A stretch of DNA of 64,000 nt from Pseudomonadota bacterium (GTDB lineage Bacteria > Pseudomonadota > Alphaproteobacteria > Dongiales > Dongiaceae). The stretch spans positions 1,550,001 to 1,614,000 of the forward strand of contig JACPDN010000006.1 of the NCBI GenBank assembly GCA_016183985.1, written 5' to 3'. Shown here in pieces: positions 33,701-41,372 of the stretch. Numbering within the stretch: the first letter of the stretch is position 1; each line of letters opens with the position of its first letter. Made by a program: the position numbers and the translations under genes. The notes beneath the pieces were generated by a model. It did not search any database, was not told the origin of the DNA, and saw only the letters and a list, made by a program, of their open reading frames with translations.

Positions 33701-33764
33701 TCTGAATGGGCGTCTTATTTTGACCGGGCCAGTCCTTATCCAGCCAGTCTTTATCCGGCCAATC

Positions 33765-34175
33765 TCACATCGGCTTTTCGCAATTCACCATCCAAGGGAT
33801 GCCGAATTTGTCGGTGAACATGCCGAAGCGCTGCGCCCAGAAGGTCTCGGCCATCGGCATGGTGACCTTGCCGCCATCGCCGAGCTCCTTATAGATGCGC
33901 TCGGCTTCGGTGGGCGTGTCGACGACCAGCGAGACCATCATGCCTTGCGTGTCGCAATTCATGCCTTCGGGTGAGTCGGACGCCATCAACACCTGATCGC
34001 CGATGACAAGCCGCGTATGGGCGATGCGGTCGAGGCCACCGGGCGAGCATTGATCCCGCATCGGCGTTTCACCATTGGTCAGCATCATGGCGATCTTGCC
34101 GCGCAGCACCTTGGCATAGAATTCGAATGCCGTGCGGGCATTGCCGTTGAAGGTGAGATAGGGGTTAAGCTTCAT
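33765..34175 (-). CDS. VOC/PhnB-like glyoxalase-fold protein
   Basis: A 136-residue vicinal-oxygen-chelate superfamily protein of the PhnB/3-demethylubiquinone-methyltransferase-like group: MKLNPYLTFNGNARTAFEFYAKVLRGKI, then TRLVIGDQVLMASDSPEGM and the C-terminal FWAQRFGMFTDKFGIPWMVNCEKP. These are metal-binding or isomerase-like proteins of mostly unknown substrate. Three consecutive ATG codons occur at the start; the last (34175) has GGGAG at the best distance. It follows the DUF1428 gene on the same strand after 91 bases and is closed by a strong terminator. Confidence 0.9.
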   Translation of the reverse strand: MKLNPYLTFNGNARTAFEFYAKVLRGKIAMMLTNGETPMRDQCSPGGLDRIAHTRLVIGDQVLMASDSPEGMNCDTQGMMVSLVVDTPTEAERIYKELGDGGKVTMPMAETFWAQRFGMFTDKFGIPWMVNCEKPM

Positions 34176-34266
34176 CATCATCTCCCATGTCTTCATATCG
34201 TTGACGGATTGCCGCGCAGCGGCGGCGCTCAGAAGCAGCAGCATTGTGAAGTGGCTGGCCGCCGGA

Positions 34267-34623
34267 TCAACCGGCGACGAGCAGCTTGAAGCCGCCCATG
34301 GACATGCGTTTGACGTCGAAGGGTAGCTCTGACATGTCCGTATTGGCCATGAACGGATCCTTCATGACCTTGGCATTGACCTTGTCGCGGTGCGCCTTCG
34401 ATTTGAAGACAATCCAGGAAAAGATCACCGTCTCGCCCTTCTTCACTTTGGCGAGCTTCGGAAAGGGAATGCCGAATTTGCTGTCGAGGGCGTCGCCGGC
34501 AAATTCCCGGAATTCAAGCGCGCCATGGGCGCGAAAGACCTTGCCGGCCTTGCGCGCCAGGCGCTGATAAGCGGCGAGGTTTTTCTTCGGTACGGGCAGC
34601 ACGAAAGCATCGATGTAACGCAT
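34267..34623 (-). CDS. DUF1428 (YbaA-like) protein
   Basis: A 118-residue DUF1428 protein: RYIDAFVLPVPKKNLAAYQRLARKAGKVFRAHGALEFRE, FSWIVFKSKAHRDKVNAKVMKDPFM and the closing KRMSMGGFKLLV are family hallmarks. The fold is a ferredoxin-like dimer; the function is unknown, though these genes travel with VOC and other small stress-associated proteins as here. GGAGGAG stands right before ATG 34623. The divergent DUF1772 gene lies across 159 bases with palindromes that could be a shared operator. Confidence 0.93.
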   Translation of the reverse strand: MRYIDAFVLPVPKKNLAAYQRLARKAGKVFRAHGALEFREFAGDALDSKFGIPFPKLAKVKKGETVIFSWIVFKSKAHRDKVNAKVMKDPFMANTDMSELPFDVKRMSMGGFKLLVAG

Positions 34624-34694
34624 CGTCTCCTCCGACTTTTCGTATAGTGCGGCTATCTGCGCGTCCGAGGTCGGAGGCCCGCCGCTGGCTCAAA

Positions 34695-34724
34695 GGTTGA
34701 TATCAACATATTGACCGATTGTCA
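34695..34724. promoter_or_regulatory. Adjacent palindromes in the DUF1428/DUF1772 divergent spacer
   Basis: GTTGATATCAAC (34695-34706) is a perfect 12-bp palindrome. It is followed closely by TTGAC-CGATT-GTCAA (34710-34724), an inverted repeat with a five-base centre. Sites of this look are typical of ArsR-type or similar dimeric repressors, but no such regulator gene is next to them. Confidence 0.5.
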
Positions 34725-34782
34725 AATCATCCCGATTCTGAATTCATGAACCGCCCATCCGGTGACGTCTTGAGCAAGGATC

Positions 34783-35268
34783 ATGCTGGAAGCTCTCACT
34801 GCACCCGTCATCTGCATTCTGGCCCTGGGTTCCGGACTCATCGCCGGTGCTTTCTTCGCCTTTTCAAGTTTCGTCATGGGCGCACTCGGCCGGTTGCCTG
34901 CGGCCCAAGGCATTGCCGCGATGCAGTCGATCAACCTGGTCGTCATCAACCCCGTCTTTCTCGGCGTGTTCGTCGGCACCGCGCTCTTGGGGTTTGCGGT
35001 CGCCGTCTATGCATTGTTCCAGCTCTCGCTCCCCGGCATGGGCCAGGCGCTGGCCGGCAGCCTGCTTTATGTCATTGGCTGCTTCGGCGTCACCATTTTC
35101 GGCAATGTGCCGCTCAATGACGCCTTGGCACGGCTTGACCCTTTGAGTGCCGACGCCGGCAGCCTCTGGACGCGCTACCAGAAAGCCTGGGTCAAATGGA
35201 ACCATCTGCGCACCGCCGCGTCCCTCGCAGCGAGTGCGATGTTCATCTGGGCGCTGCGGAGTCTTTAG
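34783..35268 (+). CDS. DUF1772 membrane protein
   Basis: A 161-residue integral membrane protein with four hydrophobic segments: ICILALGSGLIAGAFFAFSSFVM, NPVFLGVFVGTALLGFAVAVYALF, LLYVIGCFGVTIFGNVPLN and the C-terminal AASLAASAMFIWAL. The GAFFAFSSFVM start and the GVTIFGNVPLNDAL / WVKWNHLRT blocks identify DUF1772. The function is unknown; members are often linked to anthrone-oxygenase-like annotations, which cannot be tested here. Its TAG stop shares four bases (TTAG, 35265-35268) with the convergent sigma-factor gene. Confidence 0.9.
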   Translation: MLEALTAPVICILALGSGLIAGAFFAFSSFVMGALGRLPAAQGIAAMQSINLVVINPVFLGVFVGTALLGFAVAVYALFQLSLPGMGQALAGSLLYVIGCFGVTIFGNVPLNDALARLDPLSADAGSLWTRYQKAWVKWNHLRTAASLAASAMFIWALRSL

Positions 35269-36131
35269 AAGGTGAGATGCCGCAGCTTGTCGGGGTTGCG
35301 CATCACATAGATCGCCTTGATGCGGCCGTTCTCGATCTCGAAGGCGGTGCTCTGCACGGTATCGTCGGCTTCGCGGGTGATATAGCCCGGCAGGCCGTCG
35401 ATCATGCCCCGATAGAGAATGTCGGGCGCAGCGAAACCGGGCTTCAGCGCCAGGCTGCCAAAGAGATGCAGAATACGCTCGACACCTTCGACCGGCTTGC
35501 TCGCCGCCTGCTTCTTGCCGCCACCATCGGCGTAAAGCACCACATCGGAGGCGAGGACGCCGCGCAGGGCCGTCAGGTCACCCTGGCGTGCCGCCGTGAA
35601 GAACGCCGCGGCAATATCGCGCCCCTGTTCAGCCGACACGGGAAAGCGCGGCTTTGCCGCCTGGACATGGGCGCGTGCCCGGCTCGCCAATTGCCGGCAG
35701 GCCGCCGCATCGCGGTCGATGGCCTCGGCGATGTCGTCGAAACCCATGCCGAAGACGTCATGCAGCAGGAAGGCGGCACGCTCGAGCGGCGAGAGCCGCT
35801 CGAGCGTCATCATCAGCGCAAGGGTCAGCGTTTCCGCCTCCTCCGCCTCGCCTGCTTCCGGCTCCACCACCGGCTCCGGCAGCCAGGGACCGAAATAGGT
35901 CTCTCGCTGCACACGGGCCGATTTCAGGTGATCGAGGCACAGCCTCGTCACCATGCGGGCAAGAAAGGCACCTGCATTCTCCACCGTGCTGCGGTCGACG
36001 TTATGCCAGCGCAGGTAAGCGTCCTGCACGATATCCTCGGCCTCAGCCACCGAGCCCAGCATGCGATAGGCGATGCGGGCAAGGCGCGGCCGATGGCTTG
36101 CAAAACCGGCGGCGGTCTCAGCCTCCATCAT
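35265..36131 (-). CDS. ECF41-family RNA polymerase sigma factor
   Basis: A 288-residue sigma factor. Region 2 (about 10-75, LARIAYRMLGSVAEAEDIVQDAYLRW) and region 4 (about 100-165, LSPLERAAFLLHDVFGMGFDDIAEAI) are joined by the GPWLPEPVV linker. They are followed by a SnoaL/NTF2-like C-terminal extension with the ECF41 hallmarks DGGGK (202-206) and NPDKL (279-283). ECF41 factors have no anti-sigma; the fused domain controls activity. Its start overlaps the AhpD-like gene as ATGA (36131-36128). The promoter at 36612-36638 fits its own known recognition sequence, so the unit is probably self-activated. Confidence 0.94.
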   Translation of the reverse strand: MMEAETAAGFASHRPRLARIAYRMLGSVAEAEDIVQDAYLRWHNVDRSTVENAGAFLARMVTRLCLDHLKSARVQRETYFGPWLPEPVVEPEAGEAEEAETLTLALMMTLERLSPLERAAFLLHDVFGMGFDDIAEAIDRDAAACRQLASRARAHVQAAKPRFPVSAEQGRDIAAAFFTAARQGDLTALRGVLASDVVLYADGGGKKQAASKPVEGVERILHLFGSLALKPGFAAPDILYRGMIDGLPGYITREADDTVQSTAFEIENGRIKAIYVMRNPDKLRHLTF

Positions 36132-36580
36132 TTTACCGGATGCGGCGTGCGGAAACCGACATTGATGCGGTTCCATGAATTGATGACGGTGATGGCGAGC
36201 GTCAACTGAACCTGCTCCTGCGGCGAGAATAGCGCTGCCATGGTTTGATACTCTCCGTCCGGTACCGGCTTGCCGTCGAGAACGGTCAAGGCTTCGGTCC
36301 AGCCGAGGGCAGCGCGTTCGCGCTCACTATAGAAAGAAGATTCGCGCCAGGCACTCAGCAAATTCAGCCGATCCTCCGTTTCGCCAGTCTTGCGGGCATC
36401 GCGGGTATGCATGTGAAGACAGAAGGCGCAGCCATTGATCTGCGAGGCGCGGATCTTCACCAATTCGAGAAGCGTGTGGTCGAGGCCGCATTTCTGCACA
36501 TAGTCGCTGATCGCCAACATGGCCTGCATGGATTGCGGATCGGCCTGGAAGGCGTTGAGATGGGCTTTCATGATGCTCAT
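36128..36580 (-). CDS. AhpD-like carboxymuconolactone decarboxylase family protein
   Basis: A 150-residue AhpD/CMD protein. The active site LLELVKIRASQINGCAFCLHMH carries the CxxC (Cys51, Cys54) and His58 of the alkylhydroperoxidase-like group. The C-terminal EYQTMAALFSPQEQVQLTLAITVINSWNRINVGFR is typical. A carboxymuconolactone decarboxylase, oxidoreductase or epimerase gene normally accompanies ECF41 sigma factors and is their main target. It is likely a cytoplasmic peroxidase or redox enzyme. Start 36580 has AGGA close by; Met 36571 is an alternative. First gene of the two-gene unit, coupled to the sigma factor. Confidence 0.93.
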   Translation of the reverse strand: MSIMKAHLNAFQADPQSMQAMLAISDYVQKCGLDHTLLELVKIRASQINGCAFCLHMHTRDARKTGETEDRLNLLSAWRESSFYSERERAALGWTEALTVLDGKPVPDGEYQTMAALFSPQEQVQLTLAITVINSWNRINVGFRTPHPVK

Positions 36581-36611
36581 ATCCTGTCGTTCGAGGGGGT
36601 TGCGACAACAA

Positions 36612-36638
36612 GACGAGCGGGCGATGCCGAATGTGACA
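36612..36638 (-). promoter_or_regulatory. ECF41-type promoter of the AhpD-sigma unit
   Basis: On the minus strand TGTCACA (36638-36632) is followed after exactly 16 bases by CGTC (36615-36612), 31 bases before the AhpD start. TGTCACA-N16-CGTC is the recognition pattern I know for ECF41 sigma factors, one of which is encoded by the second gene here. Confidence 0.85.
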
Positions 36639-36668
36639 TCGGCCCGGCATTTTTCTGCCGATAATTTT

Positions 36669-37304
36669 CTATTGGGCCCGGCGAAAGGTCAGATTGAGGC
36701 GGATATTGCCGGTCAAGGGATGATGGCCGTCCTTCAAGGGCGCAATACCATGATAGCGCAGCCGCGAAGGCCCGCCCCAGACCACGACATCGCCATGATG
36801 GAGAGGATAGCGCCGCACCCTGTCGCCCCGCGCCAGGCCGCCCCACAGGAAAGTCGCCGGCAACCCCAGGGAGATCGAGACGATGGGATGGGCAAAGTCG
36901 CCCTCATCCCGGTCCTGATGCAAGGTGAGGCGCGTTCCCGGCTCATAGCGATTGATGAGGCAGACATCGGCGTCGAACCTGCCATAACCCGCGGCGGCAG
37001 CGGCTTCCGTTGCAAGGTTCAGGAAAAGCTTCGGCATGGCGGGCCAGGGCTGCCCGCTTTCCGGGTCGATGGGGTCGTAGCGATAGCCGCGCCGGTCGGA
37101 GACCCAGCCGAAGGATCCGCAATTGGTCATGGCGACCGACATGCGAAAGCCCCCCGGCGTGATGAGATGGCGAAAAGGCGAAATCCGCGTCACTCCGCCA
37201 ATGGCATCCACCAGCGCCGCGGCCTGTGAAGTGGCCAGGCCGCGCAGCAGCCAGGCGCCCTCGTCGAGCTGTTCAGTGGCTTCTGCGAAGAGATCCTGCG
37301 TCAT
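36669..37304 (-). CDS. alkB: AlkB-type DNA repair dioxygenase
   Basis: A 211-residue Fe(II)/2-oxoglutarate dioxygenase that oxidatively removes methyl groups from 1-methyladenine and 3-methylcytosine in DNA. Ligands: His129-x-Asp131 in LTLHQDRDEG and His185 in LRYHGIAP, then RLNLTFR (202-208), the 2-oxoglutarate-binding arginines. NRYEPG and SISLGLPATFLWGG are conserved. The length is that of E. coli AlkB. Its start overlaps the stop of the preceding oxygenase gene as ATGA (37304-37301). It is third in the coupled repair operon ada-oxygenase-alkB. Confidence 0.95.
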   Translation of the reverse strand: MTQDLFAEATEQLDEGAWLLRGLATSQAAALVDAIGGVTRISPFRHLITPGGFRMSVAMTNCGSFGWVSDRRGYRYDPIDPESGQPWPAMPKLFLNLATEAAAAAGYGRFDADVCLINRYEPGTRLTLHQDRDEGDFAHPIVSISLGLPATFLWGGLARGDRVRRYPLHHGDVVVWGGPSRLRYHGIAPLKDGHHPLTGNIRLNLTFRRAQ

Positions 37305-38008
37305 GTCGCATCGTGAAAAATGATACCCATCGTATACCGCTCACCGCGCGTCACCCGGCTGACACCGTGGCGCAGATTGACGCGGTAAGTGCCGCGCGTA
37401 CCGGCAACCGGCCGATGATGCACGGCAAAGAGCACGGCGTCACCCCTTTGCAGCGGCACCACCATGGGCCGCGATTGCTGGCGCGGTCGCTGTTCGGTGA
37501 GCACGAATGCACCGCCGTCAAAATCGGCGCCCGGCGATGACAGCAGAATCGCGATCTGCAACGGAAAAGCGAGGGCTCCATAGAGATCCTGATGCAGGCA
37601 ATTATAGTCGCCCGCTTTGTAACGCAGGATAAGCGGCGTCGGCCGCTCCTGCCCCGCTTTGTGGCAAGCGGCGATGAAATCGGCATGGTTCGCCGGGTAA
37701 CGCTCCGCCAGCCCCATCGCCGCATGCCAGCGATTGGCGATGGGGACGAGATGGGGATAGAGCGATGTTCTCAGATCCGCGATCAGCGGCGGCAACGGAT
37801 AGCTGAAATATTTGTACTCGCCCTTGCCGAAGCCGTGCCGCTCCATCACCACGCGGCTGCGATAACGCGTTTCGTCCCCATAGCCGGCGATCAGCGCCGC
37901 GCAATCACCGGCGTCTAAGAAACCCGGCAGCAGCGCATGGCCATCGGTGTCCAAAGCGTCGCCAATGGCCGCCCAGTTAAGTGCTCTCATGGGGTCATGC
38001 GCCGTCAC
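37301..38008 (-). CDS. 2OG-Fe(II) oxygenase of the alkylation-repair operon
   Basis: About 235 residues; a second Fe(II)/2-oxoglutarate oxygenase, distinct from AlkB and closer to the prolyl-hydroxylase fold. YNCLHQDLYGALAFPLQIAILLSS supplies the His-x-Asp pair, VHHRPVAGTRGTYRVNLRHGVSRV the distal His and Arg. Genes of this type commonly sit between ada and alkB in proteobacteria; the substrate is not established. GTG 38008 overlaps the ada stop (GTGA) with AAGAGG about 8 bases upstream; ATG 37990 is an alternative start with no ribosome site. Confidence 0.88.
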   Translation of the reverse strand: MTAHDPMRALNWAAIGDALDTDGHALLPGFLDAGDCAALIAGYGDETRYRSRVVMERHGFGKGEYKYFSYPLPPLIADLRTSLYPHLVPIANRWHAAMGLAERYPANHADFIAACHKAGQERPTPLILRYKAGDYNCLHQDLYGALAFPLQIAILLSSPGADFDGGAFVLTEQRPRQQSRPMVVPLQRGDAVLFAVHHRPVAGTRGTYRVNLRHGVSRVTRGERYTMGIIFHDAT

Positions 38009-38763
38009 AGGCGTGCCTCTTGGGCAAGGAGTGCCTGTTTGCGTGCGACGCCCCAACGATAGCCGGTGATCGCACCCTTACTGCCGATGATCCGGTGGCA
38101 GGGTATGGCAACGGCGATGGGGTTGGCGCCGCAAGCCTGGGCCACGGCCCGCACGGAACGCGGCCGGCCGATCATCGCTGCCAGTTCCGCATAGCTTGCC
38201 GTGCGCCCCGCGGAGATGCGGCGCAAGGCTCGCCAGACATCGCGCTGGAAATCCGTCCCATGGGGATCCAGCTTCCACGCGGGTTGCCGCGAGGGGTCGG
38301 CCAGCAGCGCCTGCGCCTCCGCAATGGCAGAAAGGCCCGGTTCCGCCACCAGCATGGCCTTTGGGAAGCGCTGCTGCAGTTCGGTGATGAGCGCTGCCGT
38401 ATCATCGCCAAGTAGCAGACAGCACACGCCCTTTGCACCCTCTGCCACCAAGGCCCAGCTGAGCGCCCCGCTGCCGAGCGCCACGCTGCCGACGCCGTAG
38501 CGGATGACAGCGCGCGCCGTCGCCGGCTTGCAGCGTTTGCAGGGCCGAAAACCCGCGGCTTCGGCCGCGGCCCGGCTATCGTGAAAGGCCACGTTTTCGG
38601 GCCGCGCCGGCCGCGCCTTGCAGCCGGGCCGGCAATAGACCCCGCTGGTCCGCACCGAATAGAAAAAGCGGCCGTCAAATGCCGCATCCCGGGCACAAAC
38701 GGCAGCCCAACGCGGATCGCGGATGGTCGCCGCGGCAAGGGCGGCTTTCTCGGAACGAGTCAT
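38005..38763 (-). CDS. ada: Ada-type methyltransferase without the AraC domain
   Basis: A 252-residue DNA repair methyltransferase. The N-terminal Ada zinc domain (about 15-80) has all four cysteines: Cys44 and Cys48 in GVYCRPGCKAR, Cys75 and Cys78 in FRPCKRCKP. The chain then goes straight into the O6-methylguanine methyltransferase (IRYGVGSVALG at 87-97, active-site PCHR with Cys222). The AraC helix-turn-helix of about 100 residues that normally lies between them in 354-residue Ada is missing. It should repair O6-methylguanine and methylphosphotriesters but not activate transcription in the classical way. AAGGA is 7 bases before the start. First gene of the operon. Confidence 0.92.
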   Translation of the reverse strand: MTRSEKAALAAATIRDPRWAAVCARDAAFDGRFFYSVRTSGVYCRPGCKARPARPENVAFHDSRAAAEAAGFRPCKRCKPATARAVIRYGVGSVALGSGALSWALVAEGAKGVCCLLLGDDTAALITELQQRFPKAMLVAEPGLSAIAEAQALLADPSRQPAWKLDPHGTDFQRDVWRALRRISAGRTASYAELAAMIGRPRSVRAVAQACGANPIAVAIPCHRIIGSKGAITGYRWGVARKQALLAQEARL

Positions 38764-38927
38764 CGCTTATCCTTTCCTGGAAAGTGTTCTGCTGCCACTC
38801 AATCTGGTGGGCAAGTCATGTTCGCGCACTCCGCTTCTTGCGCCGACAGCGCGGTCTTGCAGCCACTGCAAGAATGCCGGACAGTCATCGAGCGTTCCAC
38901 ACAGGGCATGCAAGCTGAGGAAGACAG

Positions 38928-39842
38928 ATGGACAGGATCGACGCGATGCGGGTCTTCGTGACCACGCTCGATGAAGGCAGCCTTGCCGGCGCCGCGCGCA
39001 AGCTCGGCCATTCGGCGGCGGCCGTGACGCGCGCCATCAGCTTTCTGGAAAGCCATGTGGGAACACAGTTGCTGCACCGCACGACCCGCTCGATCCGCTT
39101 GAGCGAGGCCGGAGAGCGTTACGCGGCCGCCTGTCGCCGGGTACTGGCCGAGCTGGAGGAAGCGGATCTGCTGGCCGCCGGCGAGAGTGCGGCACCACGG
39201 GGAATGTTGACCCTGACCGGCCCGCTCTCCAGCGGCTGCACCGTGCTGCGGCCGATACTCGATGCCTTCCTGGATGGGCATCCCGAGGTCCGGGCACGCC
39301 TGCATCTGATGGACCGCAAGGTATCCCTGGTCGAAGAGGGCATCGACATTGCATTGCGCATAGCGCATCTGCCGGATTCGAGCCTGATCGCGATCCGGCT
39401 TGGCGAAGTGCGCCGGGTTGTGGCGGCGTCACCCGCTTATCTCAAAGGCCGGCCGAAAATCCGCTCGCCAAAGGATCTTGTCGACCATCAATGCATCGCC
39501 ATGAACGTCTTCGGTCCGGACAATTGGACCTTCCCCAATGGCAAGGCCGGGCCTGCTGCCGAAACCGTCGACATTGCGCCACGCCTGATGGTCAACACGG
39601 TTGAGGCGGCAGTCGCTTCCGCCGCCGAAGGGCATGGGCTGACGCGGGTCTTCTCCTACCAGGTCGCCGAAGAGGTGCGCGCGGGCAGGCTGGTCAATGT
39701 CCTGATCGATCCGCCGGAAGCGGCCCTGCCGGTGCATCTCTTGACACCGGAGGGTCGCTTGGGCGTACCCAAAGTCCGCGCCTTCTTCGATTTCGCCGTG
39801 CCGAGGCTGAAGGCGGAACTGGCGCGGATTTCAAAGCTCTGA
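38928..39842 (+). CDS. LysR-family transcriptional regulator
   Basis: A 304-residue LysR-type regulator. The helix-turn-helix is at about 5-62 (MRVFVTTLDEGSLAGAARKLGHSAAAVTRAISFLESHVGTQLLHRTTRSIRLSEAG), and the effector domain from about 90. The composition (CrgA/AaeR-like branch, RGMLTLTGPLSSG, EEGIDIALRIAHLPDSSLIA) is common for aromatic- or quinone-responsive regulators. GAGGAAG lies 5 bases before ATG 38928. It is divergent from the ada operon and convergent with the tautomerase/SDR pair; regulation of the SDR pair is possible but not shown. Confidence 0.93.
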   Translation: MDRIDAMRVFVTTLDEGSLAGAARKLGHSAAAVTRAISFLESHVGTQLLHRTTRSIRLSEAGERYAAACRRVLAELEEADLLAAGESAAPRGMLTLTGPLSSGCTVLRPILDAFLDGHPEVRARLHLMDRKVSLVEEGIDIALRIAHLPDSSLIAIRLGEVRRVVAASPAYLKGRPKIRSPKDLVDHQCIAMNVFGPDNWTFPNGKAGPAAETVDIAPRLMVNTVEAAVASAAEGHGLTRVFSYQVAEEVRAGRLVNVLIDPPEAALPVHLLTPEGRLGVPKVRAFFDFAVPRLKAELARISKL

Positions 39843-39850
39843 CAATTGCG

Positions 39851-40066
39851 TCAGGTCTTGTCGGCAACCTGCTTGCGGTATTCCTGGACCGGCAGGCCAC
39901 CCACGCCCCAATCTTCGAGTTCCACCTCGTTGATCACGACGAAGGTGTCGCCCAGCGGTTTTCCCAGCACATCGCGCAGCAATTCGCTGACGCCCTTGAT
40001 CACCTGGGCTTTCTGTTCGCGCGTGGTGCCACCCTCGCGCGTGATCTTGACGTTGACGTATGGCAT
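39851..40066 (-). CDS. 4-oxalocrotonate tautomerase family protein
   Basis: A 71-residue tautomerase. The start MPYVNVKITREGGTTREQKAQVIKGVSELLRDVLGK gives the catalytic Pro1 after removal of Met, with family arginine positions downstream and the strand TFVVINEVELEDWG. Members are small homohexamers that interconvert enol and keto acids in aromatic degradation or act promiscuously. GGAGAG precedes ATG 40066. It follows the atypical SDR gene by 18 bases on the same strand, so they form an operon. Confidence 0.93.
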   Translation of the reverse strand: MPYVNVKITREGGTTREQKAQVIKGVSELLRDVLGKPLGDTFVVINEVELEDWGVGGLPVQEYRKQVADKT

Positions 40067-40084
40067 TTGATCTCTCCTTCGCTT

Positions 40085-40804
40085 TTAGCTGGCAATCTGC
40101 CACTGGCCGGCGTGAGCGCCGCCATCGACGTGGATGATCTCGCCGGTCACGAAAGCGGCGCGGTCGAGATAGAGCACGGCATCGACGATCTCCTCTGTCT
40201 CACCAAGGCGGCCCATCGGCTGCAGTTTCGCGAGGAAATTGCGATCCTCGCCCTCGTTCATCGGCGTCTTGATGATGCCCGGCGAAACCGCATTCACCCG
40301 GATTCCCTTGGCGGCGTATTCGGTGGCAAGCGACTTCGTGATGGAAGCGAGACCGCCCTTGCTCAAGGCGGCAAGACCCGTGGGCACAGCACCGATCGGC
40401 TGATCGACCAGCGAGGTCGTGACATTGACGATATGGCCGTTGCCCTGGCGCAGCATCTGACGCGCCACGCGCTGCGTCACATAGAAGAAGCCCGCGACAT
40501 TGGTCGACATCACATTGGCGAAATCCTCGGCGGTGTAGTCGACGAAGGGCTTGCCGATGAAGATGCCGGCATTGTTAACCAGCGTGTCGATACGGCCCCA
40601 GCGTTCCAGGGTCGCGGCAACCAGGCGGTCCGCAACGGCCGGATCGGCAATGTCGCCGACAACGCTGAGGATATTGGGATCGTTCACCGGCTGCAGCTTG
40701 CGTGAATTGGCCACCACACGGTGGCCCTGGGCACGAAAGCCCTTCACAAGAGCGGCCCCGATGCCCTGCGAAGCGCCTGTAACGACAATGACTTTCTCAC
40801 TCAT
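40085..40804 (-). CDS. Atypical SDR lacking the catalytic tyrosine
   Basis: A 239-residue SDR: TGASQGIG at 9-16, NNAG, NVTTSLVDQPIG, then the position of the YxxxK motif reads GLAALSKGGLASITKSL, so Lys is kept but Tyr is Ala. The C-terminal FVTGEIIHVDGGAHAG is normal. It may use another residue, or bind NAD(P) in a non-classical reaction. A subgroup of SDRs with the same S-L-V-D-Q context is recalled to share this change. AAGGAG lies 8 bases before 40804; the frame is open much further upstream but unsupported. Operon with the tautomerase. Confidence 0.88.
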   Translation of the reverse strand: MSEKVIVVTGASQGIGAALVKGFRAQGHRVVANSRKLQPVNDPNILSVVGDIADPAVADRLVAATLERWGRIDTLVNNAGIFIGKPFVDYTAEDFANVMSTNVAGFFYVTQRVARQMLRQGNGHIVNVTTSLVDQPIGAVPTGLAALSKGGLASITKSLATEYAAKGIRVNAVSPGIIKTPMNEGEDRNFLAKLQPMGRLGETEEIVDAVLYLDRAAFVTGEIIHVDGGAHAGQWQIAS

Positions 40805-41000
40805 GATACATCTCCTTTGGATGGGTGGTGGTGTGCCGGAGAGATAGGGGTGAGTGGCCCCGCTGGTGTAGCGGCACCGGTCGGAAGGCACCCTTGCTGG
40901 AAACGACATAATCATTTGGAGGACGCGGGAACCGGGCGGGACTGCCCGTGTTAATTGGCGCGGCCCCCGAATCCGGGCCTCACCTCCAGGGAGGTCGGTC

Positions 41001-41372
41001 ATGCGCTGGATTGCCGAAAGCATTATCGCCTTGTTGTGGTTCTCACCCATCGCTGTAGGGATCGCCGCCCTACCGGCCGATGCCGGTGACAGACGAATCG
41101 ACCTAGCCCCTGCCATCTGGGCCGACTATCAGCTCTATTTGCATAATCTGGGCGGCGAAGAGGCCTATTACGCCGTGACCCAGGACGGCCTGGGCGGCGC
41201 CCCATCAGGCTGCGAGTTGACCAAATGCCTACCCAACGCCATGGGCAAGGCGGGCGCCACGCGTGAGGCCGCGCTGAAGCGGTGTGAGGATGTTTCGCCG
41301 CCCAGCCGCGATTGCGTGATCTTCGCCGCGCGCGATGAGATCGTGGTGGATTACGAGATGCGCGATTATTAA
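41001..41372 (+). CDS. Small exported hypothetical protein
   Basis: A 123-residue protein with a signal-like N-terminus (IAESIIALLWFSPIAVGIAALPADA). Later CELTKC and CEDVSPPSRDC provide four cysteines that could form two disulfides, and the end IFAARDEIVVDYEMRDY resembles the C-terminal strand of small periplasmic repeat proteins. No family was recognised. GGGAGG lies about 6 bases before ATG 41001. It shares four bases (TTAA, 41369-41372) with the convergent DOPA dioxygenase gene. Confidence 0.7.
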   Translation: MRWIAESIIALLWFSPIAVGIAALPADAGDRRIDLAPAIWADYQLYLHNLGGEEAYYAVTQDGLGGAPSGCELTKCLPNAMGKAGATREAALKRCEDVSPPSRDCVIFAARDEIVVDYEMRDY

